This document shows positions 25,819 through 34,107 of a stretch of DNA of 37,760 bases, one piece after another. Every line of letters begins with the position of its first letter. Positions within the stretch are counted from its first letter, which is position 1. Under the pieces are notes generated by a model. The model worked only from the letters and a program-made list of their open reading frames with translations. It was not told where the DNA came from and made no database searches. Made by a program: the position numbers and the translations under genes. Source of the DNA: Candidatus Poribacteria bacterium (lineage in GTDB: Bacteria; Poribacteria; WGA-4E; WGA-3G); contig JAGWBU010000049.1 of NCBI GenBank assembly GCA_021295735.1, forward strand, positions 1 through 37,760, read 5' to 3'.

Positions 25819-26748
25819 CTAAAAATTCGCAATCAAAGAAAATCGGTGTGTTAGCCCCAAATCTCCGAACGGTATAAGTGCGTAATCAATTTGGAATCTT
25901 CGGAGAGTCAGTCCAAAACCGCCTCTAAGCCCTGAAGTTGCACCTAAATCGTTTCCACCAAGTTTATATATATAACCTGTTCGTAGTTGCATAACGTTAG
26001 CTACCGTATAAGCGCCACCTATACCTATGGAATTATCGTTGTCCGTGGGACGAATGAAATCCATCGTTAGGATGACAGCATCGTTCCAAAGTCTATACGC
26101 TGTCCCTATTCTTAAAGTGAAAGGAAGTTCAAACGCATCTTCAACGTACTGTACTCGCGGTCCAATGTGTTGCGCGTTGAAACCGAGTGAAAGTGGAACG
26201 TTTGCAAAAGCGTATAACCCTCCAAGATCGAATGCGATACCGCTCCCGCTTTCGTCTGCGATCTGTTCCCGTAAGAATTTTGCGTTTGCACCAAAAGCTA
26301 ACGTTTTACCGATACTACGTGCATAAGAGAGAACTACTGCAAAATCATAAGGTCGGAAAAGCGTTGTTTCATTCCCTTCTTGATCGCGTCCTTGTAATTC
26401 ACCGAAGGATAAGAAATTTGCACTTGCACCAACAGTATTATTTCCAATCGGAAGGGCAAACCCCACAAACTCGTGATTAATTCCTGCAAACCATTCGTTA
26501 TGCATAAGTGCAAGTTGCGGTTTTTGTAGTCTTGTGAGACCAGCAGGATTCCAATATGATGCATAAAGATCGTCTGTTGCAGCGACTTGCGACTCTCCCA
26601 TTCCCATTGCCTTCGCACCGACGCCTATTTTGAGGAATGTCATTGCACGAGTTCCTGCGTTCTCGTGGATGTCTGTGCTATCAGCCGCAACGGGTATACA
26701 CGTGAAGATGGAAGTTATGATCAGAATACAAGTAAAGATGTAATTCAT
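25819..26748 (-). CDS. PorV/PorQ-family outer-membrane protein, copy 1
   Basis: A 309-residue predicted beta-barrel with a signal peptide (about residues 1-22) and the family signature GVGAKAMGMGESQVAATDDL, then YASYWNPAGLT. The remainder shows alternating amphipathic strands and ends in an aromatic residue (LIANF), as outer-membrane barrels do. PorV in Bacteroidetes is the type IX secretion shuttle that binds C-terminal signals; many relatives outside that phylum have no known role. A strong promoter (26823-26851) precedes it. A second family member lies at 30454-31533. Confidence 0.82.
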   Translation of the reverse strand: MNYIFTCILIITSIFTCIPVAADSTDIHENAGTRAMTFLKIGVGAKAMGMGESQVAATDDLYASYWNPAGLTRLQKPQLALMHNEWFAGINHEFVGFALPIGNNTVGASANFLSFGELQGRDQEGNETTLFRPYDFAVVLSYARSIGKTLAFGANAKFLREQIADESGSGIAFDLGGLYAFANVPLSLGFNAQHIGPRVQYVEDAFELPFTLRIGTAYRLWNDAVILTMDFIRPTDNDNSIGIGGAYTVANVMQLRTGYIYKLGGNDLGATSGLRGGFGLTLRRFQIDYALIPFGDLGLTHRFSLIANF

Positions 26749-26822
26749 AAGATGTTTTACTCAGGCAAACCATCACCAATGTTCTTAATGTTTGTGGTTT
26801 TTTCCTAAATTTATATTCAAAT

Positions 26823-26851
26823 ATTATATCACGTGGCTATGTTGAAGTCAA
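26823..26851 (-). promoter_or_regulatory. Sigma-70-like promoter for the PorV-like gene
   Basis: Minus strand TTGACT (26851-26846), 17-base spacer, TATAAT (26828-26823) with TGA upstream (extended -10). The leader to the ATG at 26748 is about 68 bases. Confidence 0.72.
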
Positions 26852-26870
26852 CTTCCATTTATTCAAGTTA

Positions 26871-27376
26871 CAGAGGCATTCAATTTTCGTCTAATTATCC
26901 GTTTTAGTCGAAAAGTTGGGACCTAAAAATCGTTCCCCAGATACACGAATTGATTGTATTTTTCTTCTCATTTTATTGGAATCATCTCCTTAAAAAGTTA
27001 CCATACGGTAACTTTTTTCATAAACTCAGTATCTATAGGGGTTTATAGTGAATTTTTTTAAGTTTTATATTTTTCATCTGTGTTGAGGAACACGGGTTTC
27101 CTTTTGCTGAAGATATTTTGGTAAGTTTTGCGTTGTCGTCTTTGCATTTAGAGAGTTACTTATGATGTGTTTGGGGATCGGTTTTCTCTTTTCATACTGA
27201 TATTATACCTGTTTCTATGTAGTGATCAGAGGTTTTTGTGGCGTTAGGAACAATAGATATCCAATATATTGACAATAAGTTTGCAGGAAAATGCATTTTG
27301 TTGTCAGCATGGTGGTTGACGCGATTTTTTGGAGTCTTAGTAAAGAAAGAAATCATTGGAGAATTGAATGCCTCTG
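26871..27376. mobile_element. 506-bp element with perfect terminal repeats and 10-bp target duplication
   Basis: A perfect 15-base terminal inverted repeat (CAGAGGCATTCAATT at 26871-26885, reverse complement at 27362-27376) is flanked by the direct repeat ATTCAAGTTA at 26861-26870 and 27377-27386. This is the footprint of a transposition event. The inside is AT-rich and has no transposase; the longest frame is about 58 codons (from GTG near 27237 across the right end) and is probably chance. It contains a terminator-like hairpin at 26992-27018 and a motif near 27040-27060 resembling the ends of the 10558-10779 element. Confidence 0.72.
26992..27018. terminator. Rho-independent-type hairpin with T run
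   Basis: AAAAAGTTACC-ATAC-GGTAACTTTTTT: an 11-bp perfect stem, 4-base loop and T run on the top strand; by symmetry the A run gives a T run on the bottom strand too. It lies inside the 506-bp element and may insulate the two divergent genes. Confidence 0.6.
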
Positions 27377-27394
27377 ATTCAAGTTACAAACGTT

Positions 27395-27423
27395 TTGACT
27401 TCACATCTCTCTAATGATATACT
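27395..27423 (+). promoter_or_regulatory. Sigma-70-like promoter of the helicase/nuclease gene
   Basis: TTGACT (27395-27400), 17-base spacer, TATACT (27418-27423) preceded by TGA. The right target duplication of the 506-bp element ends 8 bases before the -35, so the insertion lies just upstream of this promoter. Confidence 0.65.
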
Positions 27424-27453
27424 AAGCCTAAATATGCTTTGCGACGATCAAAT

Positions 27454-29169
27454 ATGAATCTTGATAAAAACCAAGAGAAAGCTGTCAACCACTTTACAGG
27501 TCCCGCTATCGTTGTTGCTGGACCGGGGAGTGGTAAAACCGCAGTTGTAACAGCTCGCATTCTGAACCTTATTCAAACTCACAATATCCCTCCTTCAAAA
27601 ATCCTTGCTATAGCATTCAATAGAAAAGCAGTCGAAGAAATGGAAAATCGGATTGTGCGTGGACTAACGTCAAAGGGCACTTTGCCGGTCATTCGTACAC
27701 TCCATGCCTTTGGAAAAGATATTATCACTCAAAACTACAAGCAGGCAGGATTTGAACATCATCCCGAAATTTGGTCAGGGGAGATAAACAAAATCATTGC
27801 TGAAGAAAAAGGACAGATTGATCAGAAAGCCGCAATCACAAAAGTTTCCATATATAAAATTGAAAACAAACTGACAGGCAAGTGTTACATAGGACAGTCC
27901 ACAAATCCGGAACGGCGCAGGCGCGAACACTTTAGTCATTCCTCAAATGATCGACTCCGTCAAGCCATCCGATCTGAAGGAGAATTACAGTTCACATTTA
28001 AGGTTTTAGAACAGGTTGAAGGAAGAGAGGCGAACCGACGCGAAGCATACTGGATTAGGCATCACAGAAACTGTGGCGAAGTTTTCAACCGCGCAGACCC
28101 GATGCGTGAACAGTTTAGCAATCAAGTTTTGCTTGAGATGTTCTGTCAACATTTTAGCATTCAATATACTGATCATCTGGATAGAGACCCCGATTTTGAA
28201 AACCTTCGTGATCGTTTTTACGATATAAAAGATATAGTCATGCGTGCAAAACGGCAAGTAGAATCCGGAATCTTTGATCCAAACACATTACAAAATCCTG
28301 TGGCACGCGAATTTGCGAAGAAATATGAAGACCAAAAATCAGCCGCGAATGCTATTGATTTTGAGGATATGATTATCTACGCCGCACATCTATTAGAAAC
28401 CCACTCAAATATCCGCCAGACCTACCAAGACAGATACCTTTATGTGCTTGTAGACGAATTCCAAGATATCGCACCAATTGATTTTCGGTTGATTTCCCAG
28501 TTATCAGAGAACCTTTTTGCGGTTGGAGACGATGATCAGGCTATTTATAGTTTTCGCGGCGGTGATTCCCAGATTATGCAGAAATTTTCCAACCGATCAG
28601 ATGTTAAAAAATATGAGATTACACGCAATTATCGTTCCACGTCAACAATTGTTGAGCATGCAAGAGCTATAATTGAACGAAACAAGCCTCGGATTCGGAA
28701 AAACCTACGTTCCCATAATCCGATAAAAAAAGAAATAGGTATTATAGAGACAACGCCTGAAACCATCAAAAAATATCTACTACAACAATTATCTGATGTT
28801 GTTGAGACAGCTATCCTTGTCAGAACGAACTATGAGGTTGATCGGATTGAGGAGATACTCTCAAGTGAATCCTTATCTTTTTCAATAGAGGTGACGACAA
28901 TACACAAAGCAAAGGGACGTGAATGGGAAAAGGTTATCCTCGTTCACAATACGCTGGATCGGAAATTCCCTCGCCGCGATACCATCCTTGAAGAAGAACG
29001 TCGCGTTTTCTATGTCGCAATGACGCGGGCAAAGGAGCAGTTGGTTATCCTCGGCGGGACATGTCAATTCGTGCCAGAGTGTAAGAACATTCCGAAAAAT
29101 ATAAGGTATTATTATCGGCAGTTTGTATACTGGTGGGTAAGAAGGAAACTGAAAAAACTTGAGACGTAA
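27454..29169 (+). CDS. UvrD/PcrA-like helicase with an inserted GIY-YIG nuclease domain
   Basis: A 571-residue protein. Superfamily 1A helicase motifs are Walker A GPGSGKT (residues 23-29), motif II VDEFQD (about 334-339), motif III GDDDQAIYSFRGGD (about 358), motif V TIHKAKGREW (about 482) and motif VI YVAMTRAKE (about 520). Between motif Ic and motif II, residues about 130-217 form a GIY-YIG domain: SIYKIENKLTGKCYIGQS, Arg/His in PERRRREHF, Glu in REAYWIRHH, and the Asn in VFNRA. All expected catalytic positions are present. The helicase is shorter than UvrD (about 720), with reduced 1B/2B parts. The ATG at 27454 is preferred to TTG 27439. A role in DNA repair or defence is inferred. Confidence 0.85.
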   Translation: MNLDKNQEKAVNHFTGPAIVVAGPGSGKTAVVTARILNLIQTHNIPPSKILAIAFNRKAVEEMENRIVRGLTSKGTLPVIRTLHAFGKDIITQNYKQAGFEHHPEIWSGEINKIIAEEKGQIDQKAAITKVSIYKIENKLTGKCYIGQSTNPERRRREHFSHSSNDRLRQAIRSEGELQFTFKVLEQVEGREANRREAYWIRHHRNCGEVFNRADPMREQFSNQVLLEMFCQHFSIQYTDHLDRDPDFENLRDRFYDIKDIVMRAKRQVESGIFDPNTLQNPVAREFAKKYEDQKSAANAIDFEDMIIYAAHLLETHSNIRQTYQDRYLYVLVDEFQDIAPIDFRLISQLSENLFAVGDDDQAIYSFRGGDSQIMQKFSNRSDVKKYEITRNYRSTSTIVEHARAIIERNKPRIRKNLRSHNPIKKEIGIIETTPETIKKYLLQQLSDVVETAILVRTNYEVDRIEEILSSESLSFSIEVTTIHKAKGREWEKVILVHNTLDRKFPRRDTILEEERRVFYVAMTRAKEQLVILGGTCQFVPECKNIPKNIRYYYRQFVYWWVRRKLKKLET

Positions 29170-29189
29170 AATATGAATTGTGCTATAAT
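29159..29189 (+). promoter_or_regulatory. Weak extended -10 promoter before the MFS gene
   Basis: TATAAT at 29184-29189 preceded by TGC; TTGAGA at 29159-29164 with a long 19-base spacer. It overlaps the end of the helicase gene. Confidence 0.45.
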
Positions 29190-29227
29190 CGCCAGATATT
29201 TAAAAAACCGAATGTTAATTTTACCTG

Positions 29228-30457
29228 ATGGAAAACAATCAAAAAACCAAGAATTCATCTACTCGCAATCAGTTCTTCTTCCTCACATTTACACATACCA
29301 TCCTTGATTCTTACGCTAACCTATTTCCACATTTACAACCGCGTTTATTAGCTAACCTTGCTTCCGCAACTACGCGGAATAGTTTTGCGGGTATTCTCAT
29401 CTCAGTCTATAGCCTTTTCAGTTCTCTTGGACAGGTTTTCTTTGGATGGTTGTCGGATAGGGTAAGGACTATACATTTCATTACATTCGGAGTTGCATTC
29501 ACGGTAATCGGTTTAGGCCTGGTGAGTCTTGTCCCTTCAACAACTATTGTAATTATGTTATTAGCTATCGGTGGTACTGGTGTTGCAGCATTTCATCCAC
29601 AAGCAACTACCTATGCTGGGGCACTCGCAGCTGAAACAAGAGGTATGGGAATTTCCATTTTTCTCACAGGTGGTAATATTGGACGCGCTATTGGTCCAGT
29701 AGTACTACTTTTGATACCATACCGTCTCGGATACGGACATTTAATTTGGGAAATGATACCGGGTTTACTTGTAGCGTTATCGGTACCTATCATATTGAAA
29801 TTTGAACATGGACTTGACCTGACCGCTTCTACTCGTGTACTATCACATGTAGGAAAGACACAACGAGAATCCTTTTGGATTGTTGCCCAACCCCACCTGT
29901 TCCCACTAATTGTATTGTTTGTTGTTGCCTCATTTCGAACGGTCACTGGGATAGGATTAGAGAACTTTCTCTCCATCTACTTAAATGATCTTAACTATTC
30001 TGACCAGAAACGTTCATTAGTTATTGCACTCTATATCTTTGCAGGTTCTATGGGTATTATGGGAAGTGGATGGGTATTAAGTCGTGTACATACACTTATT
30101 TTATTGTTGTTCTCACTTGTTGTTGCACCGCCACTGCTCTATGTTGCACTTCACACTCAGGGTATCACTTCACTAGTATTTCTGTTTTTGGGTAACGTAG
30201 TTCTATCAAGTTCAATTACCTTAAACATCATAGTAGCACAGATTATTTTGCGTGGGCATGAGAACATCGCATCAAGTTTTATGATGGGTGCATCGTGGGG
30301 TGTGGGTGGATTATTAAATTTGATTGTCGGTGCTTTGGCTGATAAGTACGGATTACCTATTGTGCTGGATTGGTTAGTAATGGTGCCGTTGATGGTGTCT
30401 CCACTGGTCATATTCCTCAGGAGTCAACCAGATTTGTCTAACCCAAAATCTGACTAA
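29228..30457 (+). CDS. MFS transporter, fosmidomycin-resistance (Fsr)-like
   Basis: A 409-residue major-facilitator protein with about 12 membrane helices. The opening LTFTHTILDSYANLFPHLQP is characteristic of the Fsr-like group, and the loop 2-3 motif appears as GWLSDRVRT. The family exports drugs such as fosmidomycin or small metabolites; the substrate cannot be told. It has its own weak promoter. Its stop codon overlaps that of the convergent PorV-like gene (CTAA serves both strands). Confidence 0.87.
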   Translation: MENNQKTKNSSTRNQFFFLTFTHTILDSYANLFPHLQPRLLANLASATTRNSFAGILISVYSLFSSLGQVFFGWLSDRVRTIHFITFGVAFTVIGLGLVSLVPSTTIVIMLLAIGGTGVAAFHPQATTYAGALAAETRGMGISIFLTGGNIGRAIGPVVLLLIPYRLGYGHLIWEMIPGLLVALSVPIILKFEHGLDLTASTRVLSHVGKTQRESFWIVAQPHLFPLIVLFVVASFRTVTGIGLENFLSIYLNDLNYSDQKRSLVIALYIFAGSMGIMGSGWVLSRVHTLILLLFSLVVAPPLLYVALHTQGITSLVFLFLGNVVLSSSITLNIIVAQIILRGHENIASSFMMGASWGVGGLLNLIVGALADKYGLPIVLDWLVMVPLMVSPLVIFLRSQPDLSNPKSD

Positions 30458-31533
30458 AAAGTCCACAGCACACTCAAAAAATGGGTATTAATCAGGTCTC
30501 CAATGAGAAGTGCGTAATCAAGCCGAAACTGTTTGAGTTGGATACCGACTCCACTTGTCAACCGGGTATCACGGTAGCCAACGCGCAGTGCTAACGGAGG
30601 ACTGAGTTGATATTCTATGCCGAGATGTGTTTGCCCACCATAACGTTCCTGCCATTGATAAGATAAAATGAGTTCACGATTAAAAAGAAGTTTTGTGAAA
30701 TATGCGAGACCTATATTCAGATTCGCTGGGATTGATTCTTTGCGTGCGGGTACGGTATTCCATGTCAAAGTAGTCTGTGATACGTCTTGAAGATTCACAC
30801 CGAAAGCAAAACCACCCACGTTCTCAAGTCCAAAAAGGGCATTCATGTCTGGCAGCCGCATTAACATACCCGCATCAAAGCCGTATCCGCTGCTACCATA
30901 ACTTGAGAACAAAGCAGTGGCATCGTCAAGATCACCCGCTCCATTGAAATTTTGAAAGATACCTTTCGCATTTATGCCAAATAGAAATTCCGGCGGAACA
31001 GAATCTCTACCAAAGTTATCCCACCAAGATTGACTGACCGCGACACGCGTTGCAAGTGATAGCACAAATGCGTTTTCACTATCGTTAAGATAACCTGAAG
31101 GGATAAAATCTTCTTCTCGTGGTCTGTATTTTGGGTTGTTTTTGCGTTGATCAGCACTAATATCTGGATCAAATGCTGGCACATCGTAATAGATAGGGAT
31201 GTCGTCAATACCAGCGCGAATCCACGAGAGGCCGAGTGTAACTTGCGGTAAGATTTTTCCTATACCGCTGACGTAACTAAAAGCCCCTAATCCAGAGCGG
31301 CGTGTGGCATGCATCATACAGACTTGATAATTTTGTGGAACGCCTGCTATTCCCGCGGGATTCCAGTAGGTAGCAGTAGCATCGTCAGCGATGCTTACAT
31401 AGGCACCCCCGAGTCCAAGAGCGCGCGCCCCAATGCCGTTCGTCAAAAAATCGCCTGTATAGTTTTCTGCCGATGCGGACAATACGATGAGAAAACAGCA
31501 TCCGATAAGTCCCAAGTATTTTAGTTTACGCAA
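30454..31533 (-). CDS. PorV/PorQ-family outer-membrane protein, copy 2
   Basis: A 359-residue predicted outer-membrane beta-barrel. The signal peptide covers about residues 1-22 (hydrophobic, ending ASA). The family signature is GIGARALGLGGAYVSIADDA, then TATYWNPAGIAG. It ends in an aromatic residue (VLWTF). The start is TTG at 31533, with AAGGAAA upstream; no better in-frame ATG precedes the signal peptide. It lies 45 bases downstream of the SUMF1-like gene on the same strand. Relatives in Bacteroidetes act in type IX secretion; here the role is unknown. Confidence 0.8.
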   Translation of the reverse strand: MRKLKYLGLIGCCFLIVLSASAENYTGDFLTNGIGARALGLGGAYVSIADDATATYWNPAGIAGVPQNYQVCMMHATRRSGLGAFSYVSGIGKILPQVTLGLSWIRAGIDDIPIYYDVPAFDPDISADQRKNNPKYRPREEDFIPSGYLNDSENAFVLSLATRVAVSQSWWDNFGRDSVPPEFLFGINAKGIFQNFNGAGDLDDATALFSSYGSSGYGFDAGMLMRLPDMNALFGLENVGGFAFGVNLQDVSQTTLTWNTVPARKESIPANLNIGLAYFTKLLFNRELILSYQWQERYGGQTHLGIEYQLSPPLALRVGYRDTRLTSGVGIQLKQFRLDYALLIGDLINTHFLSVLWTF

Positions 31534-31578
31534 TGATTTCTATTTCCTTTTAGATTCCGCCATAACAGTGTATTATTT

Positions 31579-32400
31579 TTATGGTTTGACATTTCGTACA
31601 CATCTAAACCCGACATCACTGCTCAAAAGCGAAGGTTTCTCACCCATGCGGTTTGCAACACGAACGCTCTTTGCATTGAAACTCCACGAACCGCCACGCA
31701 CAACACGTCTTGTCTCTATATTTTGGAAGTTATCAATAACCTCATTTAGACGTTCTGCTCCAGCGATAGGGTTCTGCTGAGGTGATTTAGCATAGAAATT
31801 TTTCTGATACGCATCAAGACACCACTCCGACACATTGCCTGACATATCAAATAATCTGTACTTATTGGCACGATATTTTCCAACAGGCGTTGTCTGCTCA
31901 TCATGTGTGCCAGATTTTGTGTTCTTATTGTAGTTTGCTTTGCTTGTATCAATCACATTACCCCAAGGATATTTCTGTCCAATTAATCCGCCTCGTGCTG
32001 CTTTTTCCCATTCTGCTTCTGTCGGCAGCCGTTTGCCTACCGACTGGGCATAAGCCATAGCGTCGTGCCAACTCACACTAACAACAGGGTGCTGATCGGT
32101 AGGTGAACACCGAAAAACAGAATCGGATAGCGCGCGATGTCCAGTGGCTTTGATGAACTTTTTGTATTCTCCAACTGTAATCTCATGTTCATCTATGTAA
32201 AATGCATCAAGATGAACGGTATGTATAGGCTTTTCGTCACGATCACCGTTTTTGCTCCCCATCTGAAACTCGCCTGCGGGAATCAATACCATTCCATCAG
32301 GAATTGGTACGGTTTCAGTGTCGTTATGATTCTCCGACAATAGACTTGCTGAAAGACAGAAAGAGCTAAATATTAGCAAGATCAACCCGATTTTCATCAA
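31579..32400 (-). CDS. Secreted SUMF1/formylglycine-generating-enzyme-like protein, probably not a true FGE
   Basis: A 273-residue exported protein. After a signal peptide (about residues 1-18) comes an FGE-sulfatase (SUMF1) domain: MVLIPAGEFQMGSKNGDRDE, FYIDEHEITVGEYKKFI, RLPTEAEWEKAARGG, YPWG, and the C-terminal RVVRGGSWSFNAKSVRVANR, then VGFRC. True FGE enzymes have a Cys pair (C...C) in the G-G-S-Y-x-C region; here the equivalent positions are Phe and Lys/Ser, so sulfatase activation is unlikely. It may be a structural, lectin-like or hydroxylase/oxidase relative. It sits between PhyH and a PorV-like gene on the minus strand. Confidence 0.85.
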   Translation of the reverse strand: MMKIGLILLIFSSFCLSASLLSENHNDTETVPIPDGMVLIPAGEFQMGSKNGDRDEKPIHTVHLDAFYIDEHEITVGEYKKFIKATGHRALSDSVFRCSPTDQHPVVSVSWHDAMAYAQSVGKRLPTEAEWEKAARGGLIGQKYPWGNVIDTSKANYNKNTKSGTHDEQTTPVGKYRANKYRLFDMSGNVSEWCLDAYQKNFYAKSPQQNPIAGAERLNEVIDNFQNIETRRVVRGGSWSFNAKSVRVANRMGEKPSLLSSDVGFRCVRNVKP

Positions 32401-32436
32401 TTGCTACACCCGATTTAGATCAAAAGCATTCTGTAA

Positions 32437-32462
32437 TGTCGTGACCAGGAGGTTGCTCCTAC
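32437..32462 (-). repeat. REP-like palindromic element
   Basis: On the minus strand it reads TGTAGGAGC followed by AACCTCCTGGTCACGAC, the same style as the element at 1534-1560. It fills the 69-base gap between the PhyH and SUMF1-like genes. Confidence 0.45.
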
Positions 32463-32469
32463 AGAAAGA

Positions 32470-33333
32470 TTACACCCTATTAAGATCAAAATTGTTCCAA
32501 TAGTACTGAAATTGTGTAGATTTCCATCCGTTATAAATTTCATCCCAAGGCATTCTGTTGAAATGTGGCAAAAGCGAACCCTCCGTCACAGGTTTTGAGC
32601 AACCTTGATACCGATAATCCACTGAAAGGCGTATCCGATCAGGTGACTGATTCGGCAGTGCTTTGTGAATAGTATGGCTATGGAAGAAAATGGCATCACC
32701 TATCTCGTAATCTCCACCAACCCAATGCAATCCATCTGCTTCCAACGGATCAGTATCAATGCCTAGTCCGCCCGCGCCAAACGCTGGCTTCACGGGAAAA
32801 ATGCCAAACCGATGCGATCCAGCTAAAACAGATAATCCACCCATATATTCAGGACACGCACCCAGTGGAATCCAACCTGTGTAGGTATCTTCTGTACCTC
32901 GGATATGGATAAAGTCTTGGTGTGCAGGGGTTGTATACTTTGTGTTTTCTGGGAACATGATTCTTCCGATATTCCGCGGATGCACCAGTGTTTTTTCGCC
33001 AAACAACTTGTCGCACATATCTAAAATTGCAGGATGATGTGCAAACGCATGAAATGATTCAAGAGATTGGAATTCGTCTAACACGGGCCAATATCCATCA
33101 TCACCTTCCATAAATGGGCCACCCGTGCGTATGCCTTCCATCAGTGCTTCTCCGCCTTGTGCCCATCCGTGCCGATGACAAATCTCTAAGAAATCTCTGC
33201 GTAAGTTATGAATGGATTCAGCATCAATTAATCCACGAAAGTAGAGATAGCCATCCTGCTGTGCGCGTTCGCGGAGTTTTCCAGGTTGATCTAACAATTC
33301 ATTTGAGACAAAAAAAGGTTCAATTCTTGTCAT
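32470..33333 (-). CDS. Phytanoyl-CoA dioxygenase (PhyH)-family protein
   Basis: A 287-residue Fe(II)/2-oxoglutarate oxygenase. The iron ligands are His138 and Asp140 (PAHQDFIH) and a distal His, probably His223 in SHTIHKALPNQS; the 2-oxoglutarate Arg is in PDRIRLSVD. The family hydroxylates diverse small molecules or lipids, and the substrate is unknown. It has a strong promoter and a leader of about 40 bases with GGAA before the ATG. It leads a probable minus-strand unit with the SUMF1-like and PorV-like genes. Confidence 0.9.
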   Translation of the reverse strand: MTRIEPFFVSNELLDQPGKLRERAQQDGYLYFRGLIDAESIHNLRRDFLEICHRHGWAQGGEALMEGIRTGGPFMEGDDGYWPVLDEFQSLESFHAFAHHPAILDMCDKLFGEKTLVHPRNIGRIMFPENTKYTTPAHQDFIHIRGTEDTYTGWIPLGACPEYMGGLSVLAGSHRFGIFPVKPAFGAGGLGIDTDPLEADGLHWVGGDYEIGDAIFFHSHTIHKALPNQSPDRIRLSVDYRYQGCSKPVTEGSLLPHFNRMPWDEIYNGWKSTQFQYYWNNFDLNRV

Positions 33334-33379
33334 AACGCGTTCCTCGTCTCTCCGATAGAATGTTGTTTATATAACTGAT

Positions 33380-33409
33380 ATTATACCAACAAAATAGGAG
33401 GCGTGTCAA
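33380..33409 (-). promoter_or_regulatory. Near-consensus sigma-70 promoter for PhyH
   Basis: Minus strand TTGACA (33409-33404), 18-base spacer, TATAAT (33385-33380) with TGG upstream (extended -10). Confidence 0.78.
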
Positions 33410-33423
33410 ATGGGTGTGTAAAG

Positions 33424-33450
33424 TTTTTGTAGAAATCCGCCCTACAGTGG
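33424..33450 (-). repeat. Short REP-like hairpin
   Basis: TGTAG and CTACA (33428-33432 and 33442-33446) form a small stem around a GC-rich loop. The minus strand begins TGTAGGGCGGATTTC, like the other TGTAGG elements. From here to about 33605 nothing else is recognisable. Confidence 0.35.
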
Positions 33451-33605
33451 AAAACGCCGCGTAATCATTGCAAATTGAACCTATGTGATATAGAATGATG
33501 CCAGACAGAGCTTCAGGTCTAAGTCGTGCCTTACTTCAAATTAAAATCAATCCCATGATTACCATTTACTCGTTTGTTGAGACTTGCTCCAATTTTCTTC
33601 AAAGA

Positions 33606-34035
33606 ATTATAAAACCTATAATTTAGAAATATCTCGTAATTACTATGCTATATTTTAGAATTATTTACTCACTCTGCACCCGCGAGGTTAGGAAACCTCC
33701 AAATCAAGAAATCAACGCTACAAATCATGGCGAATGCCATACGGGGAATGCCAAAGGGCATTCATACCGTTGATTTGGCGCATTCGTCTTGAGGCATTTG
33801 GCCAAATCAACGCTGAATACGCTTTTGGTATTCAGCCAAATCAACGCAGCATGCGCCAAATCAAGAAATCACCAAAAGCGTATTCTACCAAGCGCATTCG
33901 TCTTTAGTCATTCACCGGGTCCGAATGCCTGTTGGCATTCCCCGTCCGGCATGCTGCGGGTATGAATCCCATTTAGGCATTCCCCGCCTACCGAGGGATG
34001 AAAGTGTCTATTTATTTCTATAATTCACCATAAAT
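33606..34035. mobile_element. Possible MITE-like element carrying the hairpin array
   Basis: The right end, read on the minus strand from 34035, starts ATTTATGGTGAA and reaches GACACTTTC, matching the right end of the 10558-10779 element. The left boundary is less sure: AAAACCTATAATT at 33611-33623 is shared with the left end of that element. Between them lies the hairpin-rich core at 33684-33990. There is no reading frame. Confidence 0.45.
33684..33990. repeat. Dense array of short hairpins and direct repeats
   Basis: Perfect inverted pairs: GAGGTT/AACCTC (33684-33699), GAATGCC/GGCATTC (33746-33763), a 12-base pair (33768-33779 with 33801-33812), GCTGAATAC/GTATTCAGC (33812-33836), GAATGCC/GGCATTC (33923-33940), and a long-range 10-base pair (33845-33854 with 33949-33958). 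Direct repeats include CCAAATCAACGC, CCAAATCAAGAAATCA, GCGCATTCGTCTT and GGCATTCCCCG. There are no regular spacers, so it is not a CRISPR array. Confidence 0.8.
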
Positions 34036-34045
34036 CGTATAATTC

Positions 34046-34076
34046 TTAACAGATTATTTTGAGAATATGCTACAAT
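34046..34076 (+). promoter_or_regulatory. Weak extended -10 promoter
   Basis: TACAAT at 34071-34076 with TGC upstream; TTAACA at 34046-34051, 19-base spacer. It lies about 30 bases before the enolase-superfamily gene. Confidence 0.42.
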
Positions 34077-34107
34077 TCAGAACAATCCAAACATTAGGAG
34101 GCATCAG

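Noticed and set aside
27237-27416. Small gene inside the 506-bp element
   Set aside because: The frame of about 58 codons from a GTG crosses the terminal repeat and target duplication, so it cannot predate the insertion and is likely chance.
33684-33990. CRISPR array
   Set aside because: Repeats differ in length and spacing, overlap each other and form many hairpins; there are no regular spacers or cas genes.
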